A stretch of DNA of 64,000 nt, from assembly GCF_013114825.1 (NCBI RefSeq), contig NZ_JAAVLX010000003.1, positions 186,001-250,000 of the forward strand, read 5' to 3'. Below the pieces are notes generated by a model that worked only from the letters and a program-made list of their open reading frames with translations, was not told the DNA's origin and searched no databases. How positions within the stretch are numbered: position 1 is the first letter of the stretch; each line of letters starts with the position of its first letter. A program made the translations under genes and the position numbers. Source of the DNA: Bradyrhizobium australiense. Lineage in GTDB: Bacteria; Pseudomonadota; Alphaproteobacteria; Rhizobiales; Xanthobacteraceae. Positions 26,747-36,469 of the stretch are shown here, piece by piece.

Positions 26747-27829
26747 TCACTTCAGCAGCTTTATCGGGTCGGCGGCCTTCTGCTTGAGCTGATCGAAGGT
26801 GCATTGCCGCGGCGCCTTGTCAGGCCGCCAGCGCAGGATGGAGGTGCCGTGGCGGAAGCGCTCGCCGCTGAAATGATCGTAGCAGACCTCGATCACGAGC
26901 TTTGGCTTCAGCGGACACCACTTTGCCGATCGCTCGGTCGACCATCGGCTGGGTCCGCCCGGTGCATTGCCGGTGAAGCCGGGCGGCGCGATCAGCGGTT
27001 CTAGTTTTGATGTCAGCGCCGGCTTGTCCGCCTGTTTGATCGCAGACGTGAAGCCGACATGGTGCAAAAGCCCTTCGTCATCGTAAAGCCCAAGCAGCAG
27101 CGAGCCCACGACCCTGCGGTTCGCAATCTTGTTCGTCGCATAACGGAAGCCGCCGACGACGCAATCGGCGCTGCGGAATTTCTTGATCTTCTGCATGCCG
27201 TCGCGATTGCCGGCCTGATAGGGCAGGTCGATGCGCTTGGCAATCACGCCATCTGAACCGCCGCCGGCCTGCTTCAGCCATTTTTGGGCGGTCGAATAGC
27301 TCGTGCTGGCGGGAGATAAGCGAAACGTCGGGTTGGATTTGAACTGGGCTTTCGCAAAAGCTTCCAGCGCCGGTCGGCGCAGCCGCAAAGGCGATGCGGC
27401 GAGCTTCTTGTCCGTTGGGGTTGCCAGCAGGTCGAAAGCGAGAAACAGCGCCGGTGTTTCCTGCGAGAGCTTTTTGACCCGGCTCGCGGCGGGATGGATC
27501 CGCTGCAGCAGATCGTCGAACGAAAACGCCTTGCCATGCGGCACGACGATTTCGCCATCGAGCAGGAAGGTGGTCGCCTTCAATGCAAGCGCGGCGCGGA
27601 CTAGTTCGGGGAAATAGCGGGCGAGATCCTCGCCGGACTTGGAACGGAGGTCGACCAGGTCTCCCTGGCGGGACAGCAGGCAGCGAAAACCATCCCATTT
27701 CGGTTCGTACTGCCATTCGGCCCCGCGCGGGATGGCATCGACCGAGCGCGCCTCCATTGCCGCGAGCGGGGCGTGACGCCGGCGAGCCTTTCCGGATGGC
27801 GGGCTCAAGACCTCTTCAACGCGAGACAT
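26747..27829 (-). CDS. Stand-alone ATP-dependent DNA ligase (LigC-like)
   Basis: A 360-residue ligase that seals nicks through an enzyme-AMP intermediate. The adenylated residue is Lys44 in YEPKWDGFR (K-x-D-G motif I). Other motifs are LRSKSG (III-like), FLLDGEIVV (IIIa/IV region), SDGVIAKRIDLPY (IV/V) and MQKIKKFRSADCVVGGF (V). An OB-fold follows. There are no polymerase or nuclease domains, so it resembles the LigC group rather than LigD of the end-joining pathway. No ku gene is in the window. DUF2231 lies downstream. Confidence 0.88.
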   Translation of the reverse strand: MSRVEEVLSPPSGKARRRHAPLAAMEARSVDAIPRGAEWQYEPKWDGFRCLLSRQGDLVDLRSKSGEDLARYFPELVRAALALKATTFLLDGEIVVPHGKAFSFDDLLQRIHPAASRVKKLSQETPALFLAFDLLATPTDKKLAASPLRLRRPALEAFAKAQFKSNPTFRLSPASTSYSTAQKWLKQAGGGSDGVIAKRIDLPYQAGNRDGMQKIKKFRSADCVVGGFRYATNKIANRRVVGSLLLGLYDDEGLLHHVGFTSAIKQADKPALTSKLEPLIAPPGFTGNAPGGPSRWSTERSAKWCPLKPKLVIEVCYDHFSGERFRHGTSILRWRPDKAPRQCTFDQLKQKAADPIKLLK

Positions 27830-27844
27830 ATCGTCTCAACGCAA

Positions 27845-27867
27845 ACGGCCGGCTATTCGCCGGCCGT
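27845..27867 (-). terminator. Hairpin terminator after trxA
   Basis: On the minus strand ACGGCCGGC-GAATA-GCCGGCCGT followed by TT is a 9-bp GC-rich stem, 30 bases beyond the trxA stop and 15 bases before ligC starts. Confidence 0.7.
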
Positions 27868-27896
27868 CCTCGGAAAAATTGTCATCTAACGGTCGA

Positions 27897-28217
27897 TCAG
27901 ACCGCCGCGGTGATCCACTGTTGCAGCTTCGCCTTCGGCGCTGCGCCGACCTGGCGCGAGGCCATCTCGCCGCCCTTGAAGATCATCAGGGTAGGGATCG
28001 ACATTACGCCGTATTTCGAGGCCGTCTTCGGGCTCTCGTCGACGTTCAGCTTCACGATCTTGACCTTGTCGCCCATCGCGCCGGAAATCTCGTCGAGCGC
28101 AGGCGCGATCATGCGGCAGGGGCCGCACCATTCGGCCCAGAAGTCGACGACCACCGGCCCGGTCGCCTTGAGCACTTCGGCTTCGAAATCGGCGTCAGAA
28201 ACCTTGCCAACGGCCAT
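27897..28217 (-). CDS. trxA: Thioredoxin 1
   Basis: A 106-residue general disulfide reductase. The active site is Cys31 and Cys34 in [14 protein letters not shown]; the cis-proline loop is [15 protein letters not shown]. It starts [16 protein letters not shown]. It lies downstream of addA on the same strand with 91 bases between, and has its own terminator. addAB-trxA is a familiar order in rhizobia. Confidence 0.97.
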   Translation of the reverse strand: MAVGKVSDADFEAEVLKATGPVVVDFWAEWCGPCRMIAPALDEISGAMGDKVKIVKLNVDESPKTASKYGVMSIPTLMIFKGGEMASRQVGAAPKAKLQQWITAAV

Positions 28218-28308
28218 CGGAATTACCTCGTTCGTTAGGAATTAAGGGCGCGGATAAGAATCGCGCCTGGGATCATAACGTCAAACCTATGAACGCGATC
28301 CTGCCGGG

Positions 28309-31300
28309 TCAAGCACGGGTCACGCCGAGATGATAGGACGCCAGCTCGGTCTCCAAGGCGGGGGCTGAAATCTCCATTAATTCAGCGGTTTCGGTCCAAA
28401 GCAGCGCTGTGCGAACCGGTCGCTGGGGATAAAGCTTGCCGAGCACCGCCCAATACAGCGCGAGCTGGCGAACATAGCCCCTCGGCGCCTCCTCGGGCCG
28501 GCGCGGCGGGGCGTGATTGGTCTTGAAATCGACGATCAGGACCTCGCTGTCCGTGACCACCAGCCGGTCGATCTGTCCGGACACCAGCGCCGGCCGGCCG
28601 CCCGGCCGCTCCAGCCGCCCAACGATCGAGACTTCGGCGCGGCTGCCGGGGGCGAATACCTGGGCAAACCGCCTATCTTCAATCAAGGCAAGCGTGCTTT
28701 CGGCCAGCACCTGCCGCTCCTCGTCGGTCCAGCCGTCGGCATTGCGGGCCAGATAGGCCAGCGCAGCCTCGCGGCGGCGCTCGGCGGCAACGTCGGGTAG
28801 CGACTGCAGAAGCCGGTGCACCAGCGTGCCGCGCTGCAGGGCGCGGGCGCGCTGCATGAGCGATTCGGCCGTCCGTACCGGGTGACTGTCGCTATCCGCG
28901 GGGTCCGAGGGCCGCAGCGGGCTTTCCGGGGAAATCTCGGGCTGTGCCGGCGTCAGCAGCCAGTTGGGCAGCACGATTGGGGATGGTGGGGCCGCCGCGG
29001 CGGCTGCCGGAGCGGCTGCCGGCACGGCCTCCTCGGGTCGCGTATAGCGGTTCACCCGGCCGGCAGGGGTCTCGATTTCCTGAAGCTGCAGGCCGGAGCC
29101 GGCGAGCCCCTTGGTGATCAGATCGTACCAGGACAGCGGCCGGACACTCTTCATGTTGCCGGGCAGGCAGCCGCCGACGATCAGGCGGTCTGCCGCGCGC
29201 GTCATCGCCACATAGAGCAGGCGGCGGTATTCATCCTCGGTGTCGTCGATCATCGCCGCGCGGGCCGCGACGACGGCTGAGGGGTCCTCGGCCTTGCGGC
29301 CGGCCCAGACCACGACACCGGGCGCATGCGGATCGCCATTGCCTTGCGGCAGGTTGATCAGTTTCAGCCGCTGCGTATCCGAAGGCGACGTCGTGGTGTC
29401 CACCAGGAACACGACGGAAGCCTCCAGCCCCTTGGCGCCGTGCACCGTCATGACACGGACCTCGTCACGCGAGATCTCCATGTCGCGCTTCACCTCGAGG
29501 TCGGCCGTGCGCAGCCACGCCATAAATCCCTGCAGCGAGGCCGGCGCCTTGCGCTCAAAGCTCAGCGCCAGCTCCAGAAATTCGTCGAGCGCGTCGTTCG
29601 CCTCGTGGCCAAGCCGGTGCAGGATTCGCGCGCGGCCGCCGTCGCCGCCAAGCAGCCAGGCATAGAACGCAAACGGCGTCTCGCGGGCAAAGCGGCGTTC
29701 GTATTGTTCGAGCCGCCACAGCGCGTCCCGCAGCCGGCCATCGGCCGCGGCGCGCTCAGCCAGTGCCACGCGCAACGATCTCTTGCGGTCGCAGGCAATC
29801 TTGAACAGGTCGTCGTCGTCGAGCCCGAACAGCGGGCTCTTCAGCGCAACCGCCAGCGCCAGATCGTCCTGCGGCAGCAGAAGCGCGTCCGCCAGGTTCA
29901 TCAGGTCGATGATCGCGATGTGCTCGGTCAGCTTGAGGCGGTCGGCACCGGCGACCGGAATGCCGGCGTGCTTCAGCGCCTGGATCACGGCATCGAATGC
30001 GTTGCCGCGGCGGCGCACCAATACCAGCATGTCGCCATAGCGCAGCGGCCGGCGGTCACCCCTGCTGCCGGTCATCACGCGGCTAGCGACCAGGGCCTTG
30101 ATCTCGGCCTGGATGCGCCGCGCCAGCTTCACTTCGGGACTGGTCGCAGACACGCCGTCGAACGGCGCGCGCCAGCCCTCGATGTCCTGCCGGTCGTCGG
30201 CTTCCGCAAGCTCCCAGAGATCGATCTGGCCGGGACCGGCGTCGGCCAGCGCGTGATGGATCGGATTGCCGATATCGACCGCATGAATGCTGCGATAGAT
30301 ATCCTGCTCGCGAAACACCTGATCGACCGCATGCAGGATCGCCGGTCCCGATCGGAACGAATAGGTAAAGGACACTGGATCGAACTTCAGGCCGGCGCCC
30401 TCGAACTTCCTCTGAAGTGCGCGGCGGCGCAGGTCGAATTCCCGCGGCGCCGCGCCCTGAAACGAAAAGATCGACTGCTTCTCGTCGCCGACCGCGAACA
30501 CCGTTCGCACCACGCCGTCGCGCGCGCCCGCTCCGGAAGTGAATTCGGAGATGATATGCGCGACGATATCCCATTGCCGCGGGCTGGTGTCCTGCGCCTC
30601 GTCGATCAGCACATGGTCCACGCCACGATCGAGCTTGTAGTGCACCCAGCCCGAGGACACTCGATCGAGCATCTCCAGCGTCTTGTCGATCAGATCGTCA
30701 TAGTCGAGCAGGCCGCGCTCCTGCTTCTCGCGGCGGTAATTGGCCGCCGCGGCGGTCGCGATATGAAGCAGCGCCTCGGTGCGGTCGCGCGCCACCAGGG
30801 CGCGGCGGCGTTCGATCAGGGGCAGGACGCGACGGGCTTCCGATTCCAACAACCGTCCAATGGCCGGATTGTTGTCGCAGAACTTCTTCGTCACCACCGA
30901 TTTGCGCGGCGTACGCTCGGTGTCGGTGAGGAACAGGGTGAGATATTGGTCGACCTGAGCGGCGCCTGTGAACACCATCGCATCGCGCAGCCGTGCCGCC
31001 TGATCCTGATCGGACTTGTTGCCGGTTTCCAGAACCAGCGCAATCTCCGGCCATCGCGAGCGCGGAAGATGGGGGCCCTCGACGATGTCGCGCTCGACGT
31101 CTTCAATGCTGTCATCGGGAGAAACACCAAGCGCCGCCGAAATTTGCGCTGCCGCGGCCTGCGCGCTGCCGGCGGCATCGGTCCATGCCATGAAATGATC
31201 GCGGCTGAGACAGGCCTCGCGCACCACGTCCTTGAAGGTGACGTCGGCGGCGCTCGCCATCGCCGTCATCAGCGCGCGCCCGGTGGCGCTGTCAGGGTTG

Positions 31301-31821
31301 CGCGACGCCTCGAGGAAAACGCCGAGATTGGCACGCTCCATCATCTCGTTCTGGTCGCGCTCATCGAGCACGGCAAACCGCGCCGGCACGTTGGCCTCGA
31401 ACGGGAATTGCTGCAACAGCCGCGTGCAGAGCGCGTGGATGGTCTGCACTTTCAGCCCGCCCGGCGTTTCCAGCGCGCAGGCGAACAGCTTGCGCGCCGC
31501 TTTTCGCAGGCGGGCGCCGGGATGGGGAATGCCGGCCTCGCGGATAGCGGCGTCCAGTGCGTCGTCGTCGAGCGTGACCCAGTGGCCCAGCGTCGTGAAC
31601 ACGCGCTCCGCCATATTGGCGGCAGCGGCCTTGGTGAAGGTGATGCAGAGGATCTTTTCCGGCGCGACGCCATCGAGCAGCAGGCGGATCACCCGCTGCA
31701 CCAGCACGTGCGTCTTGCCCGATCCGGCGTTCGCTGAGACGAAGGCGGACGCCGCAGGGTCCGACGCGCGCGCCTGCGTGGCGCGAACGGCATCGGGAAT
31801 GATGCGGGAAGCCTTCACCAT
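28309..31821 (-). CDS. addA: AddA helicase-nuclease subunit (double-strand break repair)
   Basis: The 1170-residue motor and nuclease of the AddAB complex, which resects broken ends for RecA, the RecBCD counterpart. Walker A is ANAGSGKTHVLVQR (about 31-44), the helicase Walker B is DHVLIDEAQDTSP, and motifs QSIFSFQGA and DTTTSPSDT mark the UvrD-like core. VMTVHGAKGLEA is motif V. The C-terminal nuclease has SGQIDRL then VLIVDFKTNHAPP, the D...DxK metal site. The ATG at 31821 overlaps the end of addB by seven bases; the longer frame starting at 31902 lies inside addB. Confidence 0.95.
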   Translation of the reverse strand: MVKASRIIPDAVRATQARASDPAASAFVSANAGSGKTHVLVQRVIRLLLDGVAPEKILCITFTKAAAANMAERVFTTLGHWVTLDDDALDAAIREAGIPHPGARLRKAARKLFACALETPGGLKVQTIHALCTRLLQQFPFEANVPARFAVLDERDQNEMMERANLGVFLEASRNPDSATGRALMTAMASAADVTFKDVVREACLSRDHFMAWTDAAGSAQAAAAQISAALGVSPDDSIEDVERDIVEGPHLPRSRWPEIALVLETGNKSDQDQAARLRDAMVFTGAAQVDQYLTLFLTDTERTPRKSVVTKKFCDNNPAIGRLLESEARRVLPLIERRRALVARDRTEALLHIATAAAANYRREKQERGLLDYDDLIDKTLEMLDRVSSGWVHYKLDRGVDHVLIDEAQDTSPRQWDIVAHIISEFTSGAGARDGVVRTVFAVGDEKQSIFSFQGAAPREFDLRRRALQRKFEGAGLKFDPVSFTYSFRSGPAILHAVDQVFREQDIYRSIHAVDIGNPIHHALADAGPGQIDLWELAEADDRQDIEGWRAPFDGVSATSPEVKLARRIQAEIKALVASRVMTGSRGDRRPLRYGDMLVLVRRRGNAFDAVIQALKHAGIPVAGADRLKLTEHIAIIDLMNLADALLLPQDDLALAVALKSPLFGLDDDDLFKIACDRKRSLRVALAERAAADGRLRDALWRLEQYERRFARETPFAFYAWLLGGDGGRARILHRLGHEANDALDEFLELALSFERKAPASLQGFMAWLRTADLEVKRDMEISRDEVRVMTVHGAKGLEASVVFLVDTTTSPSDTQRLKLINLPQGNGDPHAPGVVVWAGRKAEDPSAVVAARAAMIDDTEDEYRRLLYVAMTRAADRLIVGGCLPGNMKSVRPLSWYDLITKGLAGSGLQLQEIETPAGRVNRYTRPEEAVPAAAPAAAAAAPPSPIVLPNWLLTPAQPEISPESPLRPSDPADSDSHPVRTAESLMQRARALQRGTLVHRLLQSLPDVAAERRREAALAYLARNADGWTDEERQVLAESTLALIEDRRFAQVFAPGSRAEVSIVGRLERPGGRPALVSGQIDRLVVTDSEVLIVDFKTNHAPPRRPEEAPRGYVRQLALYWAVLGKLYPQRPVRTALLWTETAELMEISAPALETELASYHLGVTRA

Positions 31822-34800
31822 TCCTCGATCCCCAGGCCGCCGGCCGCCGACCATTCCTTGATGCGGGCGAGATCGTCGTAGGCGCCGTAGCGGTTCGACC
31901 ACATCGAAAGATTCAGTGAGGTGTAGGCCGTCTCTTCGTTCTCGAATTTGCGGATCAGCGCTTCGAGCTGCTCGCGGGCGTAGTCGGCCGCCTCGTCCGG
32001 CGGTTGCGGCGTGTCGTTGTTCCTGATCTTCAGCTCCAGCGAGCGCTGCTCGCCGGGCGGATTGTTGCCGCTGAGCCTGACATAGGCAAGCTCGCCAACA
32101 GATGATCCAGCATGGATGTTCTCGAAGCCGCCTTCGCGCAGGATCGCGGCCTCCAGCGTCAATTGCGGTGACAGGCCCATCCGCACCTGCTTGCCGGTCG
32201 GCGGCTGACCAGTCTTGTAATCCAGGATAGCGAAGCTGCCGTCATGGCGCTGCTCGATCCGGTCGGCGCGCGCGGACAGCGTGAAGATGCGTTCGTTGCC
32301 GAGCGGAATTTTGATTTCGCCCCGGATCTCGGCGACAATTTTCTCGATATCGTCGCGCCGTGCCTTTTCCCAATCCGCAAACCAGGCGGCGATGCGCTGA
32401 AACCGCGGCCACCACAGTGCCCGCGCTTCGGGGCGCTCCATCAGCGGCGCGAAGTATTTTTCACCGATGCTCCGCAGCGCCGGCGCGGGCTGTTCGGGAA
32501 GCGCGTCGGCGAATTTTTGCGTGAACTCGCCGAGCGCGTCGTGGATCGCCGAGCCGCGGTCGGCTGCCGACAGCGGCATGTCCACAGGGTCGAGCGGATC
32601 GAGCCGCAGGATATATTTCGCGTAGATCGTATAGGGATCGCGCAGCCAGTCCTCGATCGCCGTGACCGACAGTTTTAGCGGCCGCGTCGCGACGGGCGGC
32701 TTCGGCGCGGGCTGCTCGATCGGCTCGACCTTGTCGGGCTGGTCCAGCTCGGCGGCGAAGCGGACGTAATTCTCTCCGGCACTCTTCGCTTCTTCCCAGC
32801 GTGTTTCGCCGGCGACTGCTTCCAGCCGGTGCAGAAAACGTGAGGCGACCGCCGGCGCGCCGCCAATCTTGGCCGAATGGCTCAGGATTACATCGTCCGT
32901 TCCCAAGAGTTGAGCGAAGTCATGTGCGGAAAGGCCGATGCGCCGTTCCGGCAGATCGAGGCCGAGTTCGTGGCGCATCGGTCGGCTCAGCCACGGATCG
33001 ACGCGCGGTGCCGGCGGCCATACGCCTTCGACCAGCCCGCCGAGAATGACGCGGTCGGACTCGGTCAGCCGCGCTTCGAGTTGGCCGTAGATCTGCAGCT
33101 GCGCGTTGACGGATTCCGGCCGCCGCACCATGCGATCGGCGTAGGCGGTCTGGAACACATCAGGGTAATCGCCGAGCTGGACCATCAGGCCGCTCGGCTT
33201 TTGCTCGGCAAGCAGGTCGTCGAACGCCGCTGACAATGCCGAGCCCTGCGCCTCCTCGAAGACGACCGCAATTCCGTTTTGATCTGAAGACAGTGCAATC
33301 AGGATCTCACGATGGCGCAGCGCCAGCTCGGCGAAATCGAACGGTTTTGACGAGCCCATGATTTCCAGCGGCGACAGCGCCTTCTGCAACGCCGCGATCA
33401 GCGCATGGGCCTGGTCGAGTTCGTCATCCCTCAGTTTCGCGCGCGGCTCCGAGCCGTGGAGTGAGGATGGTTCATTGCGCCGGAGCTTTCCGAGCTCGAT
33501 GCGGAAACGATCGAAGTCGCGCGCCAGGCCGGCCGTTCCCGCCTGCGGCCGAGTGCCGCGCAGCAGCGCCAGCTCGAGGGTCTCGATGGCATGCTTGAAT
33601 GCGCCGAACGAGCGGCCAAGCCGAAACAGCGGATGCTTTAGCAGTGCGAGCAACGTGGGTGGCTCCAGCCCTTGAGCGGCGGCTTCCGCGGCGAGGCGGG
33701 CAAAAATGCCGCTGGGCGTATCCATCAGCGCGTCGCCGCCGGAATCATCAAATTCGAGGTTCCAGCGTCTCAGCGCCGCCATCACCCGCCGCGCCAGCGC
33801 GCGATCCGGCGTTACCAGCGCGGCTGATTTGCCGAGGTGCCGCGCCTCGCGCATCGCCACCGCAATCGCCAGCGCCTCCATCTCCGAGTTGGGCGCTTCG
33901 ACCACGGCGAGATTTGCCATGCCGGCAGCGATTCGCGCAGCGACCCCCGGCTGCGCCAGCCGGTCGTGCCATTGTTCGGTCGCGGTCGACGGCCGCATCG
34001 TCTCTGATATCAGCACCTCGCGCCCGGATGGTGCCGGCGCACCGAGAATTTCGACGTCGCTTCGCTTGATGCCGAAGCGGTCGAGCAAGCCCTGCATCGC
34101 GAATTGCGGATGGTTGGAGGCGGGCTGCGTGGTGAATTTGCCCTGCGCGTCCCTGACGCCGCCGATTGTCTGCCAGGACTCCTCATCGAGATCGATGTCG
34201 AGCCCCGGCAGCACCACCGCGCCCTGCTTCAGGCGAGCCACGGCGTTGAGGAATTTCGCGGTCGCCGGCATCGAACCGGTCGAGCCTGCCGCAACCACCG
34301 GCCCCTCATGATGTGTGGTCAGGCGCGCGGCTTCCGCGTCGATCAGGCGGTCGCGCCGTTCCGCAGGTTCGATCCGGCCAATTTCCTTCAAGTGCTCCGG
34401 CCACGCCTTGCGCGCGATGCGCAGGAATTCCAGCGAGTGCTGCCAGTATTTGTCGAACTGGTCGGGCACCAATTGGTCGAGCGCCTCCCAGGCGATGCCG
34501 CGCGTCACCATGTCGTCCATCAGCCGCGCCAGATCGCCGGCAAGCGCCAGCGTCGATGCGGGGCCGCCGACCACGAGCGGCGCCGACACCGGGCTTTTCG
34601 CCCACGCCGCCACCAGATGCGCCAGCGTCAAGCGACGCGCCAGTTCGCCGAGCCGCGGCGGAATGTCGAGTGGCGCGACGCCACTGAATTGTTCGGAGCC
34701 TTCCGCAAAGGCCAGTTCATCCTCGTCAATGTCGCCGAGCGCGACAATGCGCGGCAGGATCGCGGCATCGGTCTTCAGCTCATCGAGAAAGATTTCCCGC

Positions 34801-34961
34801 GCCAGCCGCCCGGCGCGGCGGGTCGGCAGATAGAGCGTTGCGCGTGCGAGATTCAGCGGATCTTTCCGCGCCTCGAATCCCTCGACCAGCCGGCCATCGA
34901 CCAACGCCGCGATGACGGTGCGCAGGAAAGGTGCGGAGAGTGGAACGCTGAAAACGCGCAT
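31815..34961 (-). CDS. addB: AddB subunit (double-strand break repair)
   Basis: The 1048-residue partner of AddA. It starts MRVFSVPLSAPFLRTVIAAL, without the Walker A motif of Firmicutes AddB, as usual in alphaproteobacteria. The inactivated-helicase middle part contains IYGQLEARLTESDRVILGGL and the motif PRVDPWLSRPMR. The C-terminal PD-(D/E)xK nuclease has ARADRIEQRHDGSFAILDYK (D...DYK), continuing TGQPPTGKQ. Both subunits therefore carry a nuclease, letting the complex cut both strands. It overlaps addA and follows murU. Confidence 0.94.
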   Translation of the reverse strand: MRVFSVPLSAPFLRTVIAALVDGRLVEGFEARKDPLNLARATLYLPTRRAGRLAREIFLDELKTDAAILPRIVALGDIDEDELAFAEGSEQFSGVAPLDIPPRLGELARRLTLAHLVAAWAKSPVSAPLVVGGPASTLALAGDLARLMDDMVTRGIAWEALDQLVPDQFDKYWQHSLEFLRIARKAWPEHLKEIGRIEPAERRDRLIDAEAARLTTHHEGPVVAAGSTGSMPATAKFLNAVARLKQGAVVLPGLDIDLDEESWQTIGGVRDAQGKFTTQPASNHPQFAMQGLLDRFGIKRSDVEILGAPAPSGREVLISETMRPSTATEQWHDRLAQPGVAARIAAGMANLAVVEAPNSEMEALAIAVAMREARHLGKSAALVTPDRALARRVMAALRRWNLEFDDSGGDALMDTPSGIFARLAAEAAAQGLEPPTLLALLKHPLFRLGRSFGAFKHAIETLELALLRGTRPQAGTAGLARDFDRFRIELGKLRRNEPSSLHGSEPRAKLRDDELDQAHALIAALQKALSPLEIMGSSKPFDFAELALRHREILIALSSDQNGIAVVFEEAQGSALSAAFDDLLAEQKPSGLMVQLGDYPDVFQTAYADRMVRRPESVNAQLQIYGQLEARLTESDRVILGGLVEGVWPPAPRVDPWLSRPMRHELGLDLPERRIGLSAHDFAQLLGTDDVILSHSAKIGGAPAVASRFLHRLEAVAGETRWEEAKSAGENYVRFAAELDQPDKVEPIEQPAPKPPVATRPLKLSVTAIEDWLRDPYTIYAKYILRLDPLDPVDMPLSAADRGSAIHDALGEFTQKFADALPEQPAPALRSIGEKYFAPLMERPEARALWWPRFQRIAAWFADWEKARRDDIEKIVAEIRGEIKIPLGNERIFTLSARADRIEQRHDGSFAILDYKTGQPPTGKQVRMGLSPQLTLEAAILREGGFENIHAGSSVGELAYVRLSGNNPPGEQRSLELKIRNNDTPQPPDEAADYAREQLEALIRKFENEETAYTSLNLSMWSNRYGAYDDLARIKEWSAAGGLGIEEW

Positions 34962-35040
34962 GGGCTTCCTGATTCGAGGTCAGGGGGCAATATAGGGAGG
35001 GAATGCGGGTTGGTCATGTGAATGACAGGCCGAATCCTCC

Positions 35041-35190
35041 CGTCGTCCTGGCAAAGCGAAGCGCGAGCCGGGACCCATAACCACAAATGCTCCGGTTGGG
35101 CATGCTGGGGCCGCATCGTTCCACAACCTCAACAACTGTGGTTATGGGTCCCTGCGTTGGTTATGGGTCCCTGCGTTCGCAGGGACGACG
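35041..35190. repeat. Family C repeat with internal 19-bp duplication
   Basis: CGTCGTCCTGG at the left and AGGGACGACG at the right are the family C ends seen at 17589-17720. Inside, the 19-base unit GTTATGGGTCCCTGCGTTG occurs twice in direct succession, so part of this copy has slipped or duplicated recently. Confidence 0.85.
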
Positions 35191-35209
35191 GCGGCAGATT
35201 GAGTGCGAG

Positions 35210-35932
35210 CTACGCCACGCTTTCCAGAAACGCCTCTTCCGCCGCCTGCACCGCGTCGGGGGTTCCGACATGCATCCAGACGCCGTCGAGCCTGAGGCCG
35301 AACAACCGTTCCTGCTCGTTGGCGCGGTCGAACATTTTGGTCAGCGAAAACTCACCTTTGGGCGCGTCGGCAAACAGCGACGGCGACATGATCGCCGCAC
35401 CTGCATAGACGAACGGCACCACCTGATGCTCCCGGCGCTTGCGCAATGCGCCATCCGGCAGCATGGCGTAGTCGCCGCGGCCAGCATAGCCGATGCTGCT
35501 CGTGGTCGGCGCCATCAAGAGCAGGATGTCCATGCGATCAGGATCGAAGGTTTCGGCAAGCCGCGTCAGATTGGGCCGCACGCCGTCAATCCACATCGTA
35601 TCGGCGTTGACGTGAAAGAACGGTTCCTTGCCGAGCAGTGGCAGCGCCTTCACCACCGCGCCGCCGGTGCCGAGTACCTGGTCGCGTTCGTCGGAAATGA
35701 TGATGCGTGGCCGGGTACGGTTCGCGGTGTGCTGGATGATCTGGTCAGGCAGGTAATGCACGTTCACCACGGCCTCGCCGACGGCGGCGCCGGCGAGCTT
35801 GTCCAGCACGTGATCGAGCAGCGGTTGGCCGGCGACGCTCACCAGCGGCTTCGGCAGGTGGTCGGTTAGCGGGCGCATGCGCAAACCGAGACCGGCGGCA
35901 AGGACCATGGCTTTGGTGGGCGTAACGGACAT
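35210..35932 (-). CDS. murU: Nucleotidyltransferase, probable MurNAc-1-P uridylyltransferase
   Basis: A 240-residue sugar nucleotidyltransferase. The signature is MVLAAGLGLRMRPLTDHLPK (motif G-x-G-T/L-R-x-R-P-L-T, then PKPL), the metal-binding Asp is in FFHVNADTMW, and VGTPDAV closes the fold. Members are often labelled mannose-1-phosphate guanylyltransferase. The neighbouring TsaE-AmgK fusion points to MurU, which makes UDP-MurNAc from MurNAc-1-phosphate in the peptidoglycan salvage path first shown in Pseudomonas putida. The substrate is inferred from context. Confidence 0.78.
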   Translation of the reverse strand: MSVTPTKAMVLAAGLGLRMRPLTDHLPKPLVSVAGQPLLDHVLDKLAGAAVGEAVVNVHYLPDQIIQHTANRTRPRIIISDERDQVLGTGGAVVKALPLLGKEPFFHVNADTMWIDGVRPNLTRLAETFDPDRMDILLLMAPTTSSIGYAGRGDYAMLPDGALRKRREHQVVPFVYAGAAIMSPSLFADAPKGEFSLTKMFDRANEQERLFGLRLDGVWMHVGTPDAVQAAEEAFLESVA

Positions 35933-36061
35933 CTCAGGATTTTTCTCGAACCATCCAAAATCGCGCCGCGGATCATACCACGGCGATTCGCCTGTTGCTG
36001 TGTCCGAGAGGCCATAATTGCCGCATGTGACGGCTGTACGACAGCCGTTTGCGCAACCATG

Positions 36062-36382
36062 TCAGGCCTCGGCGTCCTCGCCACGCTTGGCCGCTTTCTT
36101 CTTCTTGTCGCCCTGCTTTAGGAAGTTGACGCCGATCTGATCGCCATTGACCCAGGCCAACTCGCAGCGCCGATAGGCCAACCCCGTGGACGACAGCAGC
36201 AGGAAGAACTCCTTCAGATGCAGGCCCTCGACGGAGCCTTCGACCGTCAGCTTGGCGCCGGTCTCGGAGACATCTTCCATCACGCAATCGCGCCGCCAGG
36301 TGCCGTCGATTCCCATCATGTGCGCCGCAAAGCCGCGCTCGAATACGACTCGATCTCCCTTGCGCCGTTCCGCCGCAGCCAT
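36062..36382 (-). CDS. PilZ-domain protein
   Basis: A 106-residue single-domain protein likely to bind cyclic di-GMP. It carries the R-x-x-x-R motif in ERRKGDRVVFER and the D/N-x-S-x-x-G motif in MEDVSETGAKL, the two halves of the binding site. The start at 36382 follows GGGAAGA and leaves out 15 upstream codons. The Lys-rich end KKKKAAKRGEDAEA is probably disordered. It sits between the tsaE-amgK gene and murU on the same strand; whether it controls that pathway is open. Confidence 0.85.
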   Translation of the reverse strand: MAAAERRKGDRVVFERGFAAHMMGIDGTWRRDCVMEDVSETGAKLTVEGSVEGLHLKEFFLLLSSTGLAYRRCELAWVNGDQIGVNFLKQGDKKKKAAKRGEDAEA

Positions 36383-36469
36383 GGCCGTCTTCCCGTTCAA
36401 AAATGCTGGTCCACGCCTGCGCAGCATGGCCGGTTCCAGAGTAAATGCGGGTAGCTAACAGGAGGTAAA

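Noticed and set aside
29326..31737. 803-codon open frame antisense to addA
   Set aside because: It is the mirror of a GC-rich gene; its translation is Arg, Gln and His-rich with no family motif, and addA on the other strand has all helicase and nuclease motifs.
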